A DNA stretch of 61,433 nucleotides from an uncultured Selenomonadales bacterium (lineage in GTDB: Bacteria; Bacillota; Negativicutes; Acidaminococcales; Acidaminococcaceae): assembly GCA_900315345.1 (NCBI GenBank), contig OMYP01000017.1, positions 1 through 61,433 on the forward strand, written 5' to 3'. A model generated the notes under the pieces. It worked only from the letters and a program-made list of their open reading frames with translations, was not told the DNA's origin and searched no databases. Positions 37,197 through 45,456 of this stretch are shown piece after piece (within the stretch, counting starts at the first letter, position 1; each line of letters opens with the position of its first letter). The translations under genes were made by a program, and so were the position numbers.

Positions 37197-38453
37197 ATGG
37201 CAACAGTACGACCATTCAGAGGACTCAGACCCGTATCATCGGAGCTGGCGGCAAAAATTGCTTCCCTCCCCTATGACGTAATGGATACAGAAGAAGCCCG
37301 GGCAAAAATCGCTACAGACCCTTACAGCTTTTTAACAGTTACCAAATCGGAAGCCACCATGCCGGAAGGCACGGATCCCTACAGCGACGCAGTGTACGCC
37401 AAAGCAAGGGAGAATCTGCTGAAATATGTGGAAAACGGCAAGATGAAACAGGATAAGACCCCCTGCTTTTATATTTACCGGCAGCGGATGAACCAGCACA
37501 TCCAGATAGGTCTGGTGGCTACAGCTGCTGTGGAAGAATACCGGAACGGAACCATCCGCCGCCACGAGCTGACCCGGACGGAAAAGGAGCAGGACCGGGT
37601 GCGCCACATTACGGAGACAAAGGCCCAGACCGGCCCGGTGTTCCTGGCTTACAAAAAACGGCCGGAGATCGGCACCTATATGCTGAAGCTGATGGCGGAA
37701 AAGGAACCGGTTTCCAATTTTATTGCCGAAGACGGTGTACGCAACACCTTGTATGTAGTGGATAACCCTCTTGAAGTGGAGGAAATTATCCGTCTCTTTA
37801 AAGCGGTGCCTGCTTTCTATATTGCAGACGGCCATCACCGGTGCGCCGGCGCCATGCGTGTGGCCGACCAAATGGAAAAGGAAACGGGAGCAAAAGATTT
37901 ATCGGCAGAATATGAATATTTCCAGGCCGTTATTTTCCCGGACCATATGATGGAAATCATGGATTACAACCGGCTGGTGAAGGATCTGGCCGGCCATAGT
38001 GAAGAATCCTTCCTGAAGGTTGTGGAAGAAAAATTTGCAGTGGCTCCCGTGCGCAGGGCCTACCATCCGGAAGCCCGTCATTCCTTCGGAATGTATTTGG
38101 GAGGACGCTGGTATGAACTGAAAGCTAAAGAGGGAACCTTCGATCCGAAGGATGTGACAGACGCGCTGGACGTTTCCATTCTGCAGAATAATCTGCTGGC
38201 GCCGGTGCTGCACATCGGCGATCCCCGTACGGATAACCGGATCAATTTTGTTGGCGGAATCCGGGGACTGGAAGAACTGGAACGGAAGGTGGACAACGGG
38301 GAATATGCCGTGGCCTTCTCCATGTACCCCACCCTGATGCAGGAAGTGATGGACATTGCTGACGCGGGGAAGATCATGCCGCCCAAATCCACCTGGTTCG
38401 AGCCCAAGCTGCGGGACGGTATGGTGGTCCATCTGCTGGAAGATGTGGACTGA
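37197..38453 (+). CDS. DUF1015 family protein
   Basis: 418 residues, cytoplasmic. The family signature is clear: VRPFRGLRP near the N-terminus, SLPYDVM (24-30), HELT-EKEQDR (123-134) and ADGHHR (210-215). The DGHHR motif resembles the nucleotide-handling motif of the ParB/Srx fold, which includes free serine kinases. serC follows 36 nt downstream in the same transcript and such pairing is widespread in Bacillota, so a role in serine/phosphoserine metabolism is likely, though unproven. AAAGGAGGAATATAT precedes the ATG. Confidence 0.85.
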   Translation: MATVRPFRGLRPVSSELAAKIASLPYDVMDTEEARAKIATDPYSFLTVTKSEATMPEGTDPYSDAVYAKARENLLKYVENGKMKQDKTPCFYIYRQRMNQHIQIGLVATAAVEEYRNGTIRRHELTRTEKEQDRVRHITETKAQTGPVFLAYKKRPEIGTYMLKLMAEKEPVSNFIAEDGVRNTLYVVDNPLEVEEIIRLFKAVPAFYIADGHHRCAGAMRVADQMEKETGAKDLSAEYEYFQAVIFPDHMMEIMDYNRLVKDLAGHSEESFLKVVEEKFAVAPVRRAYHPEARHSFGMYLGGRWYELKAKEGTFDPKDVTDALDVSILQNNLLAPVLHIGDPRTDNRINFVGGIRGLEELERKVDNGEYAVAFSMYPTLMQEVMDIADAGKIMPPKSTWFEPKLRDGMVVHLLEDVD

Positions 38454-38489
38454 AAATTTGTAAATGTTACAGGAGAGGAAGTTTTTACC

Positions 38490-39575
38490 ATGAGCCGTAT
38501 TTTTAATTTTAACGCAGGACCTGCCGCCCTGCCTTTGGAAGTATTGCAGGAAGTACAGGCTGAGTTGCTGGATTTTGCCGGCACCGGTATGTCGATTCTG
38601 GAGATAAGCCATCGCAGTCCGGCTTTTGAAAAGGTCCTTCAGGAAGCTAAGGAGGATATCAAGGATCTGTTGGACCTGCCGGATGATTACGGGATCTTCT
38701 TTATGGCGGGGGGCGGAAGCCTCCAGTTCAGCTGCGTGCCTTTTAATTTTCTGACAGAAGGAAAGGTTGCTGCTTATGCTGATACGGGTTCTTTTTCCGA
38801 TAAGGCCTTCCAGGAAGCGGAAAAAGTAGGAAAGGCGGTCAAGGTGTTCAGTTCCAAACCTCAGGGTTACGACCGGGTGCCCCGCCCGGAAGAAGTCGCT
38901 CTGCCCGACAACTGCGCCTATCTGCATATAACCGGCAATAACACTATTGAAGGCACGGAGTATTTTACCTATCCGGAAACCGGTGACGTGCCTCTGATTG
39001 CAGACATGTCTTCTGAAATTTTATCCAGGCCATTCCCTGTAGAAAAATTCTCCCTAATCTACAGCGGGGCCCAGAAAAATATCGGCCCTGCCGGCACGGT
39101 GCTGGTAATTGCCCGGAAAGATTTTGTGGCAGGACGGGATAAAAACCTGCCGGTGATGATGAACTATGAAACCATGCTGGATAAAGATTCCCTGTACAAT
39201 ACGCCGCCGGTATTTGCTATCTATATCGTAGGCAAAGTTGCCAAATGGCTGAAGAAGCAGGGGGGACTGGCAGCCATGGAAGCCGTCAACCGGCAAAAAG
39301 CTGCCCTTATCTATAATTTACTGGATACGTATCCTGAATTCTACAAAGGGCGGGCTGCAAAAGAAAGCCGCTCCATCATGAACGTAACATTTAACCTTCC
39401 CACCAAAGAGTTAGAGGCAAAGTTTGTTGAAGAAGGAAAGAAGCGGGGGCTGGGTGGATTAAAAGGCCATCGCAGCGTAGGGGGTATCCGGGCATCCATT
39501 TACAACGCTATGCCTCTGGAAGGCTGTGAAGCCCTGGCCCGGTTTATGGAAGATTTTCATCAAAACAATAAGTAA
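38490..39575 (+). CDS. serC: Phosphoserine aminotransferase
   Basis: 361 residues, class V PLP aminotransferase. Converts 3-phosphohydroxypyruvate and glutamate to phosphoserine and 2-oxoglutarate. FNAGPAALPLEVLQ near the N-terminus; the PLP lysine is in SLIYSGAQKNIGPAG around residue 197; GGIRASIYNAMP near the end. serA and serB are not adjacent; the DUF1015 gene takes their place. GGAGAGGAAGTTTTTACC precedes the ATG. Confidence 0.95.
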   Translation: MSRIFNFNAGPAALPLEVLQEVQAELLDFAGTGMSILEISHRSPAFEKVLQEAKEDIKDLLDLPDDYGIFFMAGGGSLQFSCVPFNFLTEGKVAAYADTGSFSDKAFQEAEKVGKAVKVFSSKPQGYDRVPRPEEVALPDNCAYLHITGNNTIEGTEYFTYPETGDVPLIADMSSEILSRPFPVEKFSLIYSGAQKNIGPAGTVLVIARKDFVAGRDKNLPVMMNYETMLDKDSLYNTPPVFAIYIVGKVAKWLKKQGGLAAMEAVNRQKAALIYNLLDTYPEFYKGRAAKESRSIMNVTFNLPTKELEAKFVEEGKKRGLGGLKGHRSVGGIRASIYNAMPLEGCEALARFMEDFHQNNK

Positions 39576-39676
39576 CGGGTATTGTGTTTATACGCTTTGC
39601 AATGTGCGTGAACCGCGATGTGGTCTTTACATAACGCAGGGCGTGCATGCGGATTGATTGCGTTATTTCTAAAAAA

Positions 39677-39719
39677 GCAGCGGAGTTGCGAATTACCGTA
39701 ACCCCGCTGTGATTTTTTT
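39677..39719 (+). terminator. Terminator of serC
   Basis: CAGCGGAGTT pairs with AACCCCGCTG (one mismatch), followed by GATTTTTTTG. Confidence 0.85.
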
Positions 39720-39746
39720 GCGTAATTTTATCCGGAATGATAAAAT
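39718..39746 (+). promoter_or_regulatory. Possible promoter of the 39814 gene
   Basis: TTGCGT (39718-39723), 17-nt spacer, TAAAAT (39741-39746), directly behind the serC terminator. Confidence 0.5.
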
Positions 39747-39813
39747 ATAACAAAGGAAATTTGTTCAATTAGCGTTACCTGTAGATTTTTATCCGGAAAG
39801 GTGTTGACCTTTT

Positions 39814-40974
39814 TTGTTTAAACAAATGATTTGCAAGAACCTGCCAACTGCAATGTGCCACAGCAGCTGCCTGGCAGCGCTTCCTAACGGGTCCCTTTTG
39901 TGCGTATGGTTTGGGGGAAGCAGGGAAGGGGCGGCGGATACGGAAATTTATTATTCTGTGGGCAAGCCGTTCTATTTTGAAAATAAAACCGGAAGACCGG
40001 GGCATTCCGGCAGTCATATCCGTGACGGACAGCCGGAGGGAATGCTTACGGCTTCCTGCCAGTGGAGCGACCCCGTCTGTATTACGAATACGCCGGAGGC
40101 ATGCTGGAATCCGGTGCTGCTTATCCAGCATGAGCACGTGCTGCTGTTTTTTAAAACAGGAAATACAATTGCTGACTGGAAGACCATGGTGATGTTAAGC
40201 CGTACCGATCCGGTTTACTGGGGGCATCCCAGGCCGCTGGTGCCGGGCGATGCAAGCGGGGGCCGGGGACCTGTAAGGGCGAAACCCATTATCCTCCCGT
40301 CCGGCCGCATCTGTGCGGGAGGCAGTATTGAACGGGGGGACTGGCTTTCCTTCTGCGACTACAGCGATAATTACGGCATCACCTGGAACCGTACTGCATT
40401 GATGGGCCTGAACCTGCTGAACCTTCCTCCTGAGGATGAGGCAGCATTAAAAGCTGAAGAACAGGGGGAACCGGCTCCCCTGCCGCCCGTCAGTTCCCAG
40501 AGCTTAAACGGCCGGGGCGTGATCCAGCCTGTGCTTTGGCAGGATAAAGGCCGTTTGCATATGTATATGCGCAGTACGGAAGGCTATATCTACAGCAGTA
40601 TTTCCGACGACGAAGGAAAACACTGGACGGAGCCGCAACTTACGGAGCTGTATAACAACAACAGCGGTTTTGACTTGATACGTACGCCGGGCGGACGTCT
40701 TTTTATGGCCTGCAATCCTGTAAAAGGGAACTGGGGACCCAGGACGCCTCTGGCCCTGTTTATGGGAAAGGAAGACGGCAGCCGATGGGAAATGTTCCTG
40801 CGGCTGGAAAAAGAGAAAGGCGAATTCAGTTATCCGTCTCTCACATATACATTCAATGGTCTATGGATATCGTACACCTATAACAGGAAAAACATTGCCG
40901 TTGCCTTTTTACCCTGGCGGGAAATCGCCCAGTGCCGGAAATTCCGGATCAGTGAAGCAGTAAAACAGTCGTGA
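39814..40974 (+). CDS. Sialidase-fold (BNR repeat) family protein
   Basis: 386 residues. The N-terminal CHSSCLAALPNGSLLCVWFGGSREGAADTEIYYS is typical of the BNR-like exo-sialidase superfamily, with later Asp-box-like strands (SDDEGKHWTEP near 265) and SYPSLTYTFNGLWISYTYNR at the end. There is no signal peptide, so it is probably cytoplasmic and need not be a sialidase. The start is uncertain: TTG 39814 has GGAAAGGTG upstream, ATG 39826 has none. It precedes an orphan TctC-type binding protein by 55 nt. Confidence 0.75.
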   Translation: MFKQMICKNLPTAMCHSSCLAALPNGSLLCVWFGGSREGAADTEIYYSVGKPFYFENKTGRPGHSGSHIRDGQPEGMLTASCQWSDPVCITNTPEACWNPVLLIQHEHVLLFFKTGNTIADWKTMVMLSRTDPVYWGHPRPLVPGDASGGRGPVRAKPIILPSGRICAGGSIERGDWLSFCDYSDNYGITWNRTALMGLNLLNLPPEDEAALKAEEQGEPAPLPPVSSQSLNGRGVIQPVLWQDKGRLHMYMRSTEGYIYSSISDDEGKHWTEPQLTELYNNNSGFDLIRTPGGRLFMACNPVKGNWGPRTPLALFMGKEDGSRWEMFLRLEKEKGEFSYPSLTYTFNGLWISYTYNRKNIAVAFLPWREIAQCRKFRISEAVKQS

Positions 40975-41029
40975 CCGCAAACCGAGGGGATACTTCTGAA
41001 GTGATAAGTTTTGTATGAGGGTGAAACAG

Positions 41030-42037
41030 ATGAAGAAGTTTTTAACACTGCTGATGCTGACCATTATGCTTTTGGGACTGGCAGGCTGCGGCGGCAATAC
41101 GGAATCCAAAGCAGAACAAAGGGATGCCTATCCTGCAGACGGGAAGATAACCGTGCTGATTCCGAAAGCCCAGGGAGGCGGAACTGATACCAGCGCCCGG
41201 GATATGCTTTACTTTATGAAGAAAGAGCTGCAGGGCAGCAAATTTGTGCCGGTAAACAGACCGGAAGGAAACGGTATTACTGCCATGGCAGAGCTGGCCA
41301 AATCAAAGCCGGACGGGCATACATTAGGGATGGTAACGGTGGAGCTTGCCATGATCCCCCATCAGGGCAAGGCTTCTGTTTCCCACAAGGATTTTGTTTC
41401 CATTTGTGCAACCACGGTAGCGCCTGCGGCCCTGATCGTTTCAGGGGAATTTCCTGTCTGGTCTCTGGATGAATTCGTCAGGTATGCAAAAGCAAATCCG
41501 GGAAAGATACGGGTGGGGAATTCCGGTACCGGTAGCATATGGCATCTGGCAGCACTAAATTTTGAAAAAGAATTTGGCGTGATATTTAAACATGTTCCCT
41601 ACCCGAAGGGAGTTGCGGATATTGCCGTTGCCATGGAAGGAAAACATATAGACGCAGCGCTGGCGGATCCGGCTGCATTTCGGAGCAGGCTTAATTCAGG
41701 GGCGGTAAAAATGCTGGCAGTAACGACTAACGTCCGGTTGCAGGCATATCCTAAAATACCAACCTTCCGGGAACTGGGGCACCCAATGACGATACGTGCC
41801 TGGGCGGTGCTGGCTGCGCCGAAAGACACGCCAAAAGAACGGGTGGAAATACTCCGGAAAGCGGCAGCGAAAATCTGCGGAAGCAAAGAGTATAAAGAGC
41901 TTCTGCGGAAACAGGGCGACGTTCCGGTTTCAATCATTGGCGATGACTGCGACCGGATGATGGCGGAAGACACTGCGTTTTATGGAAAACTGTTAACCAA
42001 TAATCAGAAACGGGATCGGTCATCTAATACTAAATAG
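41030..42037 (+). CDS. TctC/Bug-type solute-binding lipoprotein
   Basis: 335 residues from ATG 41030 (GAGGGTG at 41017-41023; the earlier ATG 41015 lies ahead of it). Lipobox LGLAGC with the lipidated Cys at residue 20. Domain of the tripartite tricarboxylate transporter family: VLIPKAQGGGTDTSARDM, SKPDGHTLGM, VGNSGTGSIWHLAA. It would present a carboxylate, possibly a sugar acid, to TctAB, but no tctA or tctB is in the window. It may be co-expressed with the sialidase-fold gene. Confidence 0.88.
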   Translation: MKKFLTLLMLTIMLLGLAGCGGNTESKAEQRDAYPADGKITVLIPKAQGGGTDTSARDMLYFMKKELQGSKFVPVNRPEGNGITAMAELAKSKPDGHTLGMVTVELAMIPHQGKASVSHKDFVSICATTVAPAALIVSGEFPVWSLDEFVRYAKANPGKIRVGNSGTGSIWHLAALNFEKEFGVIFKHVPYPKGVADIAVAMEGKHIDAALADPAAFRSRLNSGAVKMLAVTTNVRLQAYPKIPTFRELGHPMTIRAWAVLAAPKDTPKERVEILRKAAAKICGSKEYKELLRKQGDVPVSIIGDDCDRMMAEDTAFYGKLLTNNQKRDRSSNTK

Positions 42038-42039
42038 AA

Positions 42040-42090
42040 AAAATATAAAAACCGCAGCGGCATCTACATGCTGCTGCGGTTGTGAATTTT
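42040..42090. terminator. Terminator between the tctC-like and ybaK-like genes
   Basis: AACCGCAGCGGCA (42050-42062) pairs with TGCTGCTGCGGTT (42069-42081), one wobble. A-rich upstream and GTGAATTTT downstream, so usable from both convergent genes. Confidence 0.8.
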
Positions 42091-42156
42091 CAGGCTGCAT
42101 CCTTCAAGAATACTGATTGGAAATCGTTCCCCGTCAAAACAGGAATGGGGTGGGAA

Positions 42157-42630
42157 TTATTCTTGCCAGCCCTTACAGAGATCCACCCAGCCTTCGTTAT
42201 CCGTATATTTTTCCAGTTCCTCCGGTGTCAGCTCAATGGCGTTGTTTTCTTCCCCGGCGGCAGGAAACATGGTGGGGAACCTCTTCATGGAAATATCCAG
42301 ATACACCTTTACGCCTTCGTTAACACCAAAAGGACAGACGCCGCCCGGTGCGTGACCGATCAGCGGTTCCACTTCCGCAAAAGGAAGCATATGGGCTTTG
42401 ATGCCGAAAAAGTGCTTAAACTTGGCGTTATCGATCTTTGTATCCCCGGCGGTTACAATTAAAACAGGGTTTTCTTTTCCGGCAAAGGAAAGAGTCTTAG
42501 CGATGCGGGCCGGCTCCGTTCCGGCCGCCTTGGCGGCCAGCTCAACCGTAGCACTGGATTCCTTAAATGTTATGATCTTGTCATCCATACCGAACTGGGA
42601 CAGATATTTCCGTGTGCGTTCAACAGACAT
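42157..42630 (-). CDS. YbaK/ProX-type aminoacyl-tRNA deacylase
   Basis: 157 residues, YbaK/EbsC domain. Members hydrolyse mischarged aminoacyl-tRNA in trans (Cys-tRNA-Pro, Ala-tRNA-Pro and others). Landmarks are the conserved Lys in RIAKTLSF, GDTKIDNAKFK and the GHAPGGVCPFG loop. Specificity cannot be read from sequence. AAAGGAGCTGCCAAT precedes the ATG on this strand. It is divergent from the CaiB-type gene, with overlapping promoters. Confidence 0.88.
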   Translation of the reverse strand: MSVERTRKYLSQFGMDDKIITFKESSATVELAAKAAGTEPARIAKTLSFAGKENPVLIVTAGDTKIDNAKFKHFFGIKAHMLPFAEVEPLIGHAPGGVCPFGVNEGVKVYLDISMKRFPTMFPAAGEENNAIELTPEELEKYTDNEGWVDLCKGWQE

Positions 42631-42665
42631 ATTGGCAGCTCCTTTGTAAATTTTTTATATAGTCA

Positions 42666-42694
42666 AGTTTACGTGGTCAGGCAAAACTTGTCAA
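42666..42694 (-). promoter_or_regulatory. Promoter of the ybaK-like gene
   Basis: On the minus strand: TTGACA (42694-42689), 17-nt spacer, TAAACT (42671-42666). Its -35 overlaps the -35 of the opposite promoter. Confidence 0.7.
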
Positions 42695-42716
42695 CTTTAA
42701 CTTTATTGATTACAAT
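42688..42716 (+). promoter_or_regulatory. Promoter of the CaiB-family gene
   Basis: TTGTCA (42688-42693), 17-nt spacer, TACAAT (42711-42716). The -35 shares the palindromic TTGTCAA with the divergent promoter, so the two should compete. Confidence 0.7.
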
Positions 42717-42746
42717 GTAATAAACTGAATTTTAAGGAGTGAAACC

Positions 42747-43895
42747 ATGGGACCCTTACAGGATATCAGAGTGCTGGATATGTCGCGGCTGTTGCCGGGA
42801 CCTTTCTGCACACGGCTTTTTGCGGATATGGGAGCAGATGTTATTAAAATCGAAGAACCGGTGAAAGGGGATTATTCCCGGAACTTTGTGCCCCGCCGGG
42901 GCGATTTTGCCTGCTGGTTCATGGAAGTGAACCGGAATAAAAAAAGTGTGGCGCTGGATCTGAAAAATGAAGAAGAACGCAGGCTGTTTCTGGAACTTGC
43001 GAAAACAGCCCAGGTGGTGGTGGAAAGCTATCGTCCCGGGGTTATGAAAAAGCTGGGGGTCGATTTCGAAACAGTTAAGCAGGTAAATCCTAAAATTGTA
43101 TACTGTTCCATTACCGGTTACGGCAAACAGGGGCCCCTTGTGAAACAGGCAGACCATGATATCGGTTACCAGAGCCTTGCGGGTCTGATCTCCCTCAGCG
43201 GGGAAAAGGATGGGAAACCCTCTATACCCGGAGTCCTGGCTGCAGACATGCAGGCATCCGCCATGGCGGGCATGTCCATCCTTGCGGCCCTCCATCATGC
43301 GGAGCGGACCGGGGAAGGACAGGAAATAAGCCTTTCTCTTTTTGATACCTGCCTGGCTCTGGTACCCGGCGTCAGTGCTACTTACTTCGGCAACGGTTTT
43401 GTCAATATGCGGGGAAACAACTGGCTCAGCGGGGCCAATCCCAATTACAATGTGTACCGGACAAAGGACGGGCGCTACATGAGTGTAGGCTGCCTGGAAG
43501 AGAAGTTCTGGAAAAATCTCTGCGGCGTTTTGGAAAGACCGGATCTGATTCCCGTCATTCAGGATGAAACTAAGTATCCCTGGCTGAAAGACGAACTGAC
43601 TGCAATCATCGCAACAAAAACCATGGAGGAGTGGGTAGAACTGGCAAAAGGTTCCGATTCCTGCTTCGCCCCGGTATTGAATTATGATGAAGCCCTGGCT
43701 ACAGGGCAGGCTATTGCCGATGAAATGGTGCTGGACGTGGAAGATCAGGAACTGGGAAATTATAAGACCATGGGCTTTGTCACAAAATTTTCCGCAACTC
43801 CCTGTCAACTTTACCGCCGTGCTCCCCGGTTAGGGGAGCACACGGAAGAAATACTGAGTGAAATTGCAGAGCCGGAACAAAAGCATCAACAATAA
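42747..43895 (+). CDS. CaiB/BaiF family CoA-transferase or acyl-CoA racemase
   Basis: 382 residues, class III CoA-transferase fold. VLDMSRLLPGPFCTRLFADMGADVIKIEEP near residue 8 is the CoA-binding start, with the family Asp in LAADMQAS near 168. HDIGYQSLAG near 138 resembles the His-Asp of alpha-methylacyl-CoA racemases, so a racemase role is as plausible as CoA transfer. Single-gene unit with its own promoter; no acyl-CoA dehydrogenase or ligase nearby names a substrate. GGAGTGAAACC precedes the ATG. Confidence 0.88.
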   Translation: MGPLQDIRVLDMSRLLPGPFCTRLFADMGADVIKIEEPVKGDYSRNFVPRRGDFACWFMEVNRNKKSVALDLKNEEERRLFLELAKTAQVVVESYRPGVMKKLGVDFETVKQVNPKIVYCSITGYGKQGPLVKQADHDIGYQSLAGLISLSGEKDGKPSIPGVLAADMQASAMAGMSILAALHHAERTGEGQEISLSLFDTCLALVPGVSATYFGNGFVNMRGNNWLSGANPNYNVYRTKDGRYMSVGCLEEKFWKNLCGVLERPDLIPVIQDETKYPWLKDELTAIIATKTMEEWVELAKGSDSCFAPVLNYDEALATGQAIADEMVLDVEDQELGNYKTMGFVTKFSATPCQLYRRAPRLGEHTEEILSEIAEPEQKHQQ

Positions 43896-43969
43896 ACAAA
43901 GTAAGAATATTAAAATCAATTTTTCTATACAGTTCCATTTACAGTGAAACTTCGAAAACAAAACTGAAA

Positions 43970-44015
43970 AAAATAATAAAAACAGCAGGTTACAAATCGT
44001 ATGTAGCCTGCTGTT
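43970..44015. terminator. Terminator between convergent genes 42747 and 44061
   Basis: AACAGCAGGTTACA (43981-43994) pairs with TGTAGCCTGCTGTT (44002-44015), one wobble. A-rich sequence on its left acts as the T-run for the minus-strand HD-GYP gene. Confidence 0.8.
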
Positions 44016-44060
44016 CATTATTAAGCATAAATTCATTTAATCAGCGGTTCCTTAAAGTCC

Positions 44061-44870
44061 TTATTTTATGGTTGGGGTCCCACTTGGTTCATATGTTTCC
44101 GTTCCGCTATCTTCAGCTACCCTGGACAGAAGTGCCTGTGTGGCCGGCTCATTCTGTTCCGGAGGGAGTTCCATGTAAACTGATTTTGTCGGGACTTCCG
44201 CTATTTTTTTAGCAGCCACTTTTGATTTTCCCTTTTCTGCTTTCGGGAAAACATGAACCGGTTTCAGGGTCTTGCCGGGAGCGATGGCATCCATAAATGC
44301 CTTCACGATTTCCGGGTCGAAGTCCGTGCCTATTCCGTTTAACAGCTCCTGCAGCGCTTCCTGGTGTTTTTTCTCCCACTGGGCGGTGCAGGGATTGATA
44401 ACGCTGTCATAATAATCTGCTACCGCTATGATCCGTGCACCCAGAGGAATATTCACACCCTTCAACCGCTTGGGATATCCGGTGCCGTTCCATTTTTCAT
44501 GGTGACTGCGGATCAGGTCGATGATACTGTTGAATTCTTCCATGTTTTCCAGCATGCTGCAGCCTGCGATGCAGTGGCGCTTATACTGGGCCATTTCCCG
44601 GGCGTTCAGGTAAGGAAATTTATTTAAAATACTGTTGGGTACGCTCAGCAGGCCGATGTCATGCATGAGGGCCGCTGTCCGGATTATATTGATCTCTTTG
44701 CGGGACAGGCCGAGCTTTGCGGCCACGCTTGCGGAATAATTGGCCACCTGCTGGGAATGGAGATACAGGAATTCGCTCTTGCGTTTTAACAGCTCAAGAA
44801 AAAAGTCACAAATCTCTTTTGCTTTCCCGGTACAGGAAAAATCAAGATACTGGGGAATAGATAACATCAT
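44061..44870 (-). CDS. HD-GYP domain protein, probable cyclic di-nucleotide phosphodiesterase
   Basis: 269 residues from ATG 44870; ATG 44867 is equally spaced from GGAAG and is possible. With numbering from the upstream GTG at 44876 (two residues earlier): H40, H72-D73 (MHDIG), H101, HHEKWNGTGYP at 125-135 and D154, the complete HD-GYP metal and substrate set. It has no receiver, PAS or membrane segment, only a short helical N-terminus and a disordered C-terminal tail of about 70 residues. Expected to degrade c-di-GMP or a related dinucleotide. Confidence 0.88.
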   Translation of the reverse strand: MMLSIPQYLDFSCTGKAKEICDFFLELLKRKSEFLYLHSQQVANYSASVAAKLGLSRKEINIIRTAALMHDIGLLSVPNSILNKFPYLNAREMAQYKRHCIAGCSMLENMEEFNSIIDLIRSHHEKWNGTGYPKRLKGVNIPLGARIIAVADYYDSVINPCTAQWEKKHQEALQELLNGIGTDFDPEIVKAFMDAIAPGKTLKPVHVFPKAEKGKSKVAAKKIAEVPTKSVYMELPPEQNEPATQALLSRVAEDSGTETYEPSGTPTIK

Positions 44871-44956
44871 TATCACTTCCGTACTTTACACTTCGTTTAT
44901 CAGATAAATATAACCGGATTTTTTCCGGTTATGGTTTGGGCTATTCAGGTAACTAT

Positions 44957-44985
44957 AGTATAGTTTTTTTAGTGGCGAACGTCAA
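44957..44985 (-). promoter_or_regulatory. Promoter of the HD-GYP gene
   Basis: On the minus strand: TTGACG (44985-44980), 17-nt spacer, TATACT (44962-44957). Confidence 0.8.
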
Positions 44986-45095
44986 GACAAACTGAATTTC
45001 GCCAAAAAAAAGTTAGATAACTGTTCGTTATGTTACAGTTACGGAAAATCAGGAACGTTTAATGAAGGACTTGCATAAATCTAACATTGAAATGC

Positions 45096-45124
45096 TTGAA
45101 ATATCTGATTTGGTGTGCTATATT
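45096..45124 (+). promoter_or_regulatory. Promoter of the leader RNA and amino acid ABC transporter
   Basis: TTGAAA (45096-45101), 17-nt spacer, TGCTATATT with TATATT at 45119-45124: extended -10. The predicted start near 45131 coincides with the beginning of the structured leader. Confidence 0.8.
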
Positions 45125-45130
45125 TAGTGA

Positions 45131-45456
45131 ATAAAAACAATCCGGGTCTGTGGTTGAAAGTCGATGCCAGTTGCAGGCGAAACGATCCACGTAAGCAGTA
45201 AAAATTACTGTGAGCACGGTGCAGCTTAGAAGTAAGTCCTGCCGTATTGATACGAGAGGGGCAGTAGTGGGGAGCGACAGCTTAGGAGCGAACCCTCCAG
45301 CAGGCGGGTGTGGGGGCGAAAACCAGGTCAGCCGGGGCGTTTTTATTCAGGCGGAAATATGGGGCGACAACTACAGTCCGCCGGTCCGAAAAGATGCGGA
45401 CAATTTGCACCCTGCCGGTCTGAGGTTTTGTATTAATTTGTTTGGAGGAGAAAAAA
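45131..45456 (+). ncRNA. Long structured leader RNA of unknown class (riboswitch candidate)
   Basis: About 325 nt between a consensus promoter and the first binding-protein gene, with no credible coding sequence. Nested helices can be drawn. The 5' hairpin has GTGG/CCAC (45150-45153 with 45187-45190), TCG/CGA and GCC/GGC around GAAA-type internal loops. Then come CAGTAA/TTACTG (45196-45210) and CTGCC/GGCAG (45239-45264) enclosing CGTAT/ATACG. A long-range helix joins GCA-GGGTG (45300-45310) to CACCC-TGC (45408-45415), enclosing GGCGGA/TCCGCC (45350-45382) and GTCCG/CGGAC (45384-45401). The segment is G-rich compared with flanking spacers. No TPP, FMN, lysine, SAM, cobalamin or T-box core was found. 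No stem followed by a T-run precedes the start codon, so translation control is more likely than attenuation. Confidence 0.65.

Larger units (their letters stand above)
44877..45456. other. Divergent gap between the HD-GYP gene and the ABC transporter operon
   Basis: 580 bases. It contains a hairpin ATAACCGGA/TCCGGTTAT (44910-44932) in the HD-GYP leader, the HD-GYP promoter (44957-44985), the transporter promoter (45096-45124) and the long structured leader RNA (45131-45456). Confidence 0.7.

Noticed and set aside
45131..45456. Group II intron identity of the leader RNA
   Set aside because: Some domain I-like wording is present, but no domain V hairpin, no boundary motifs and no reverse transcriptase could be found.
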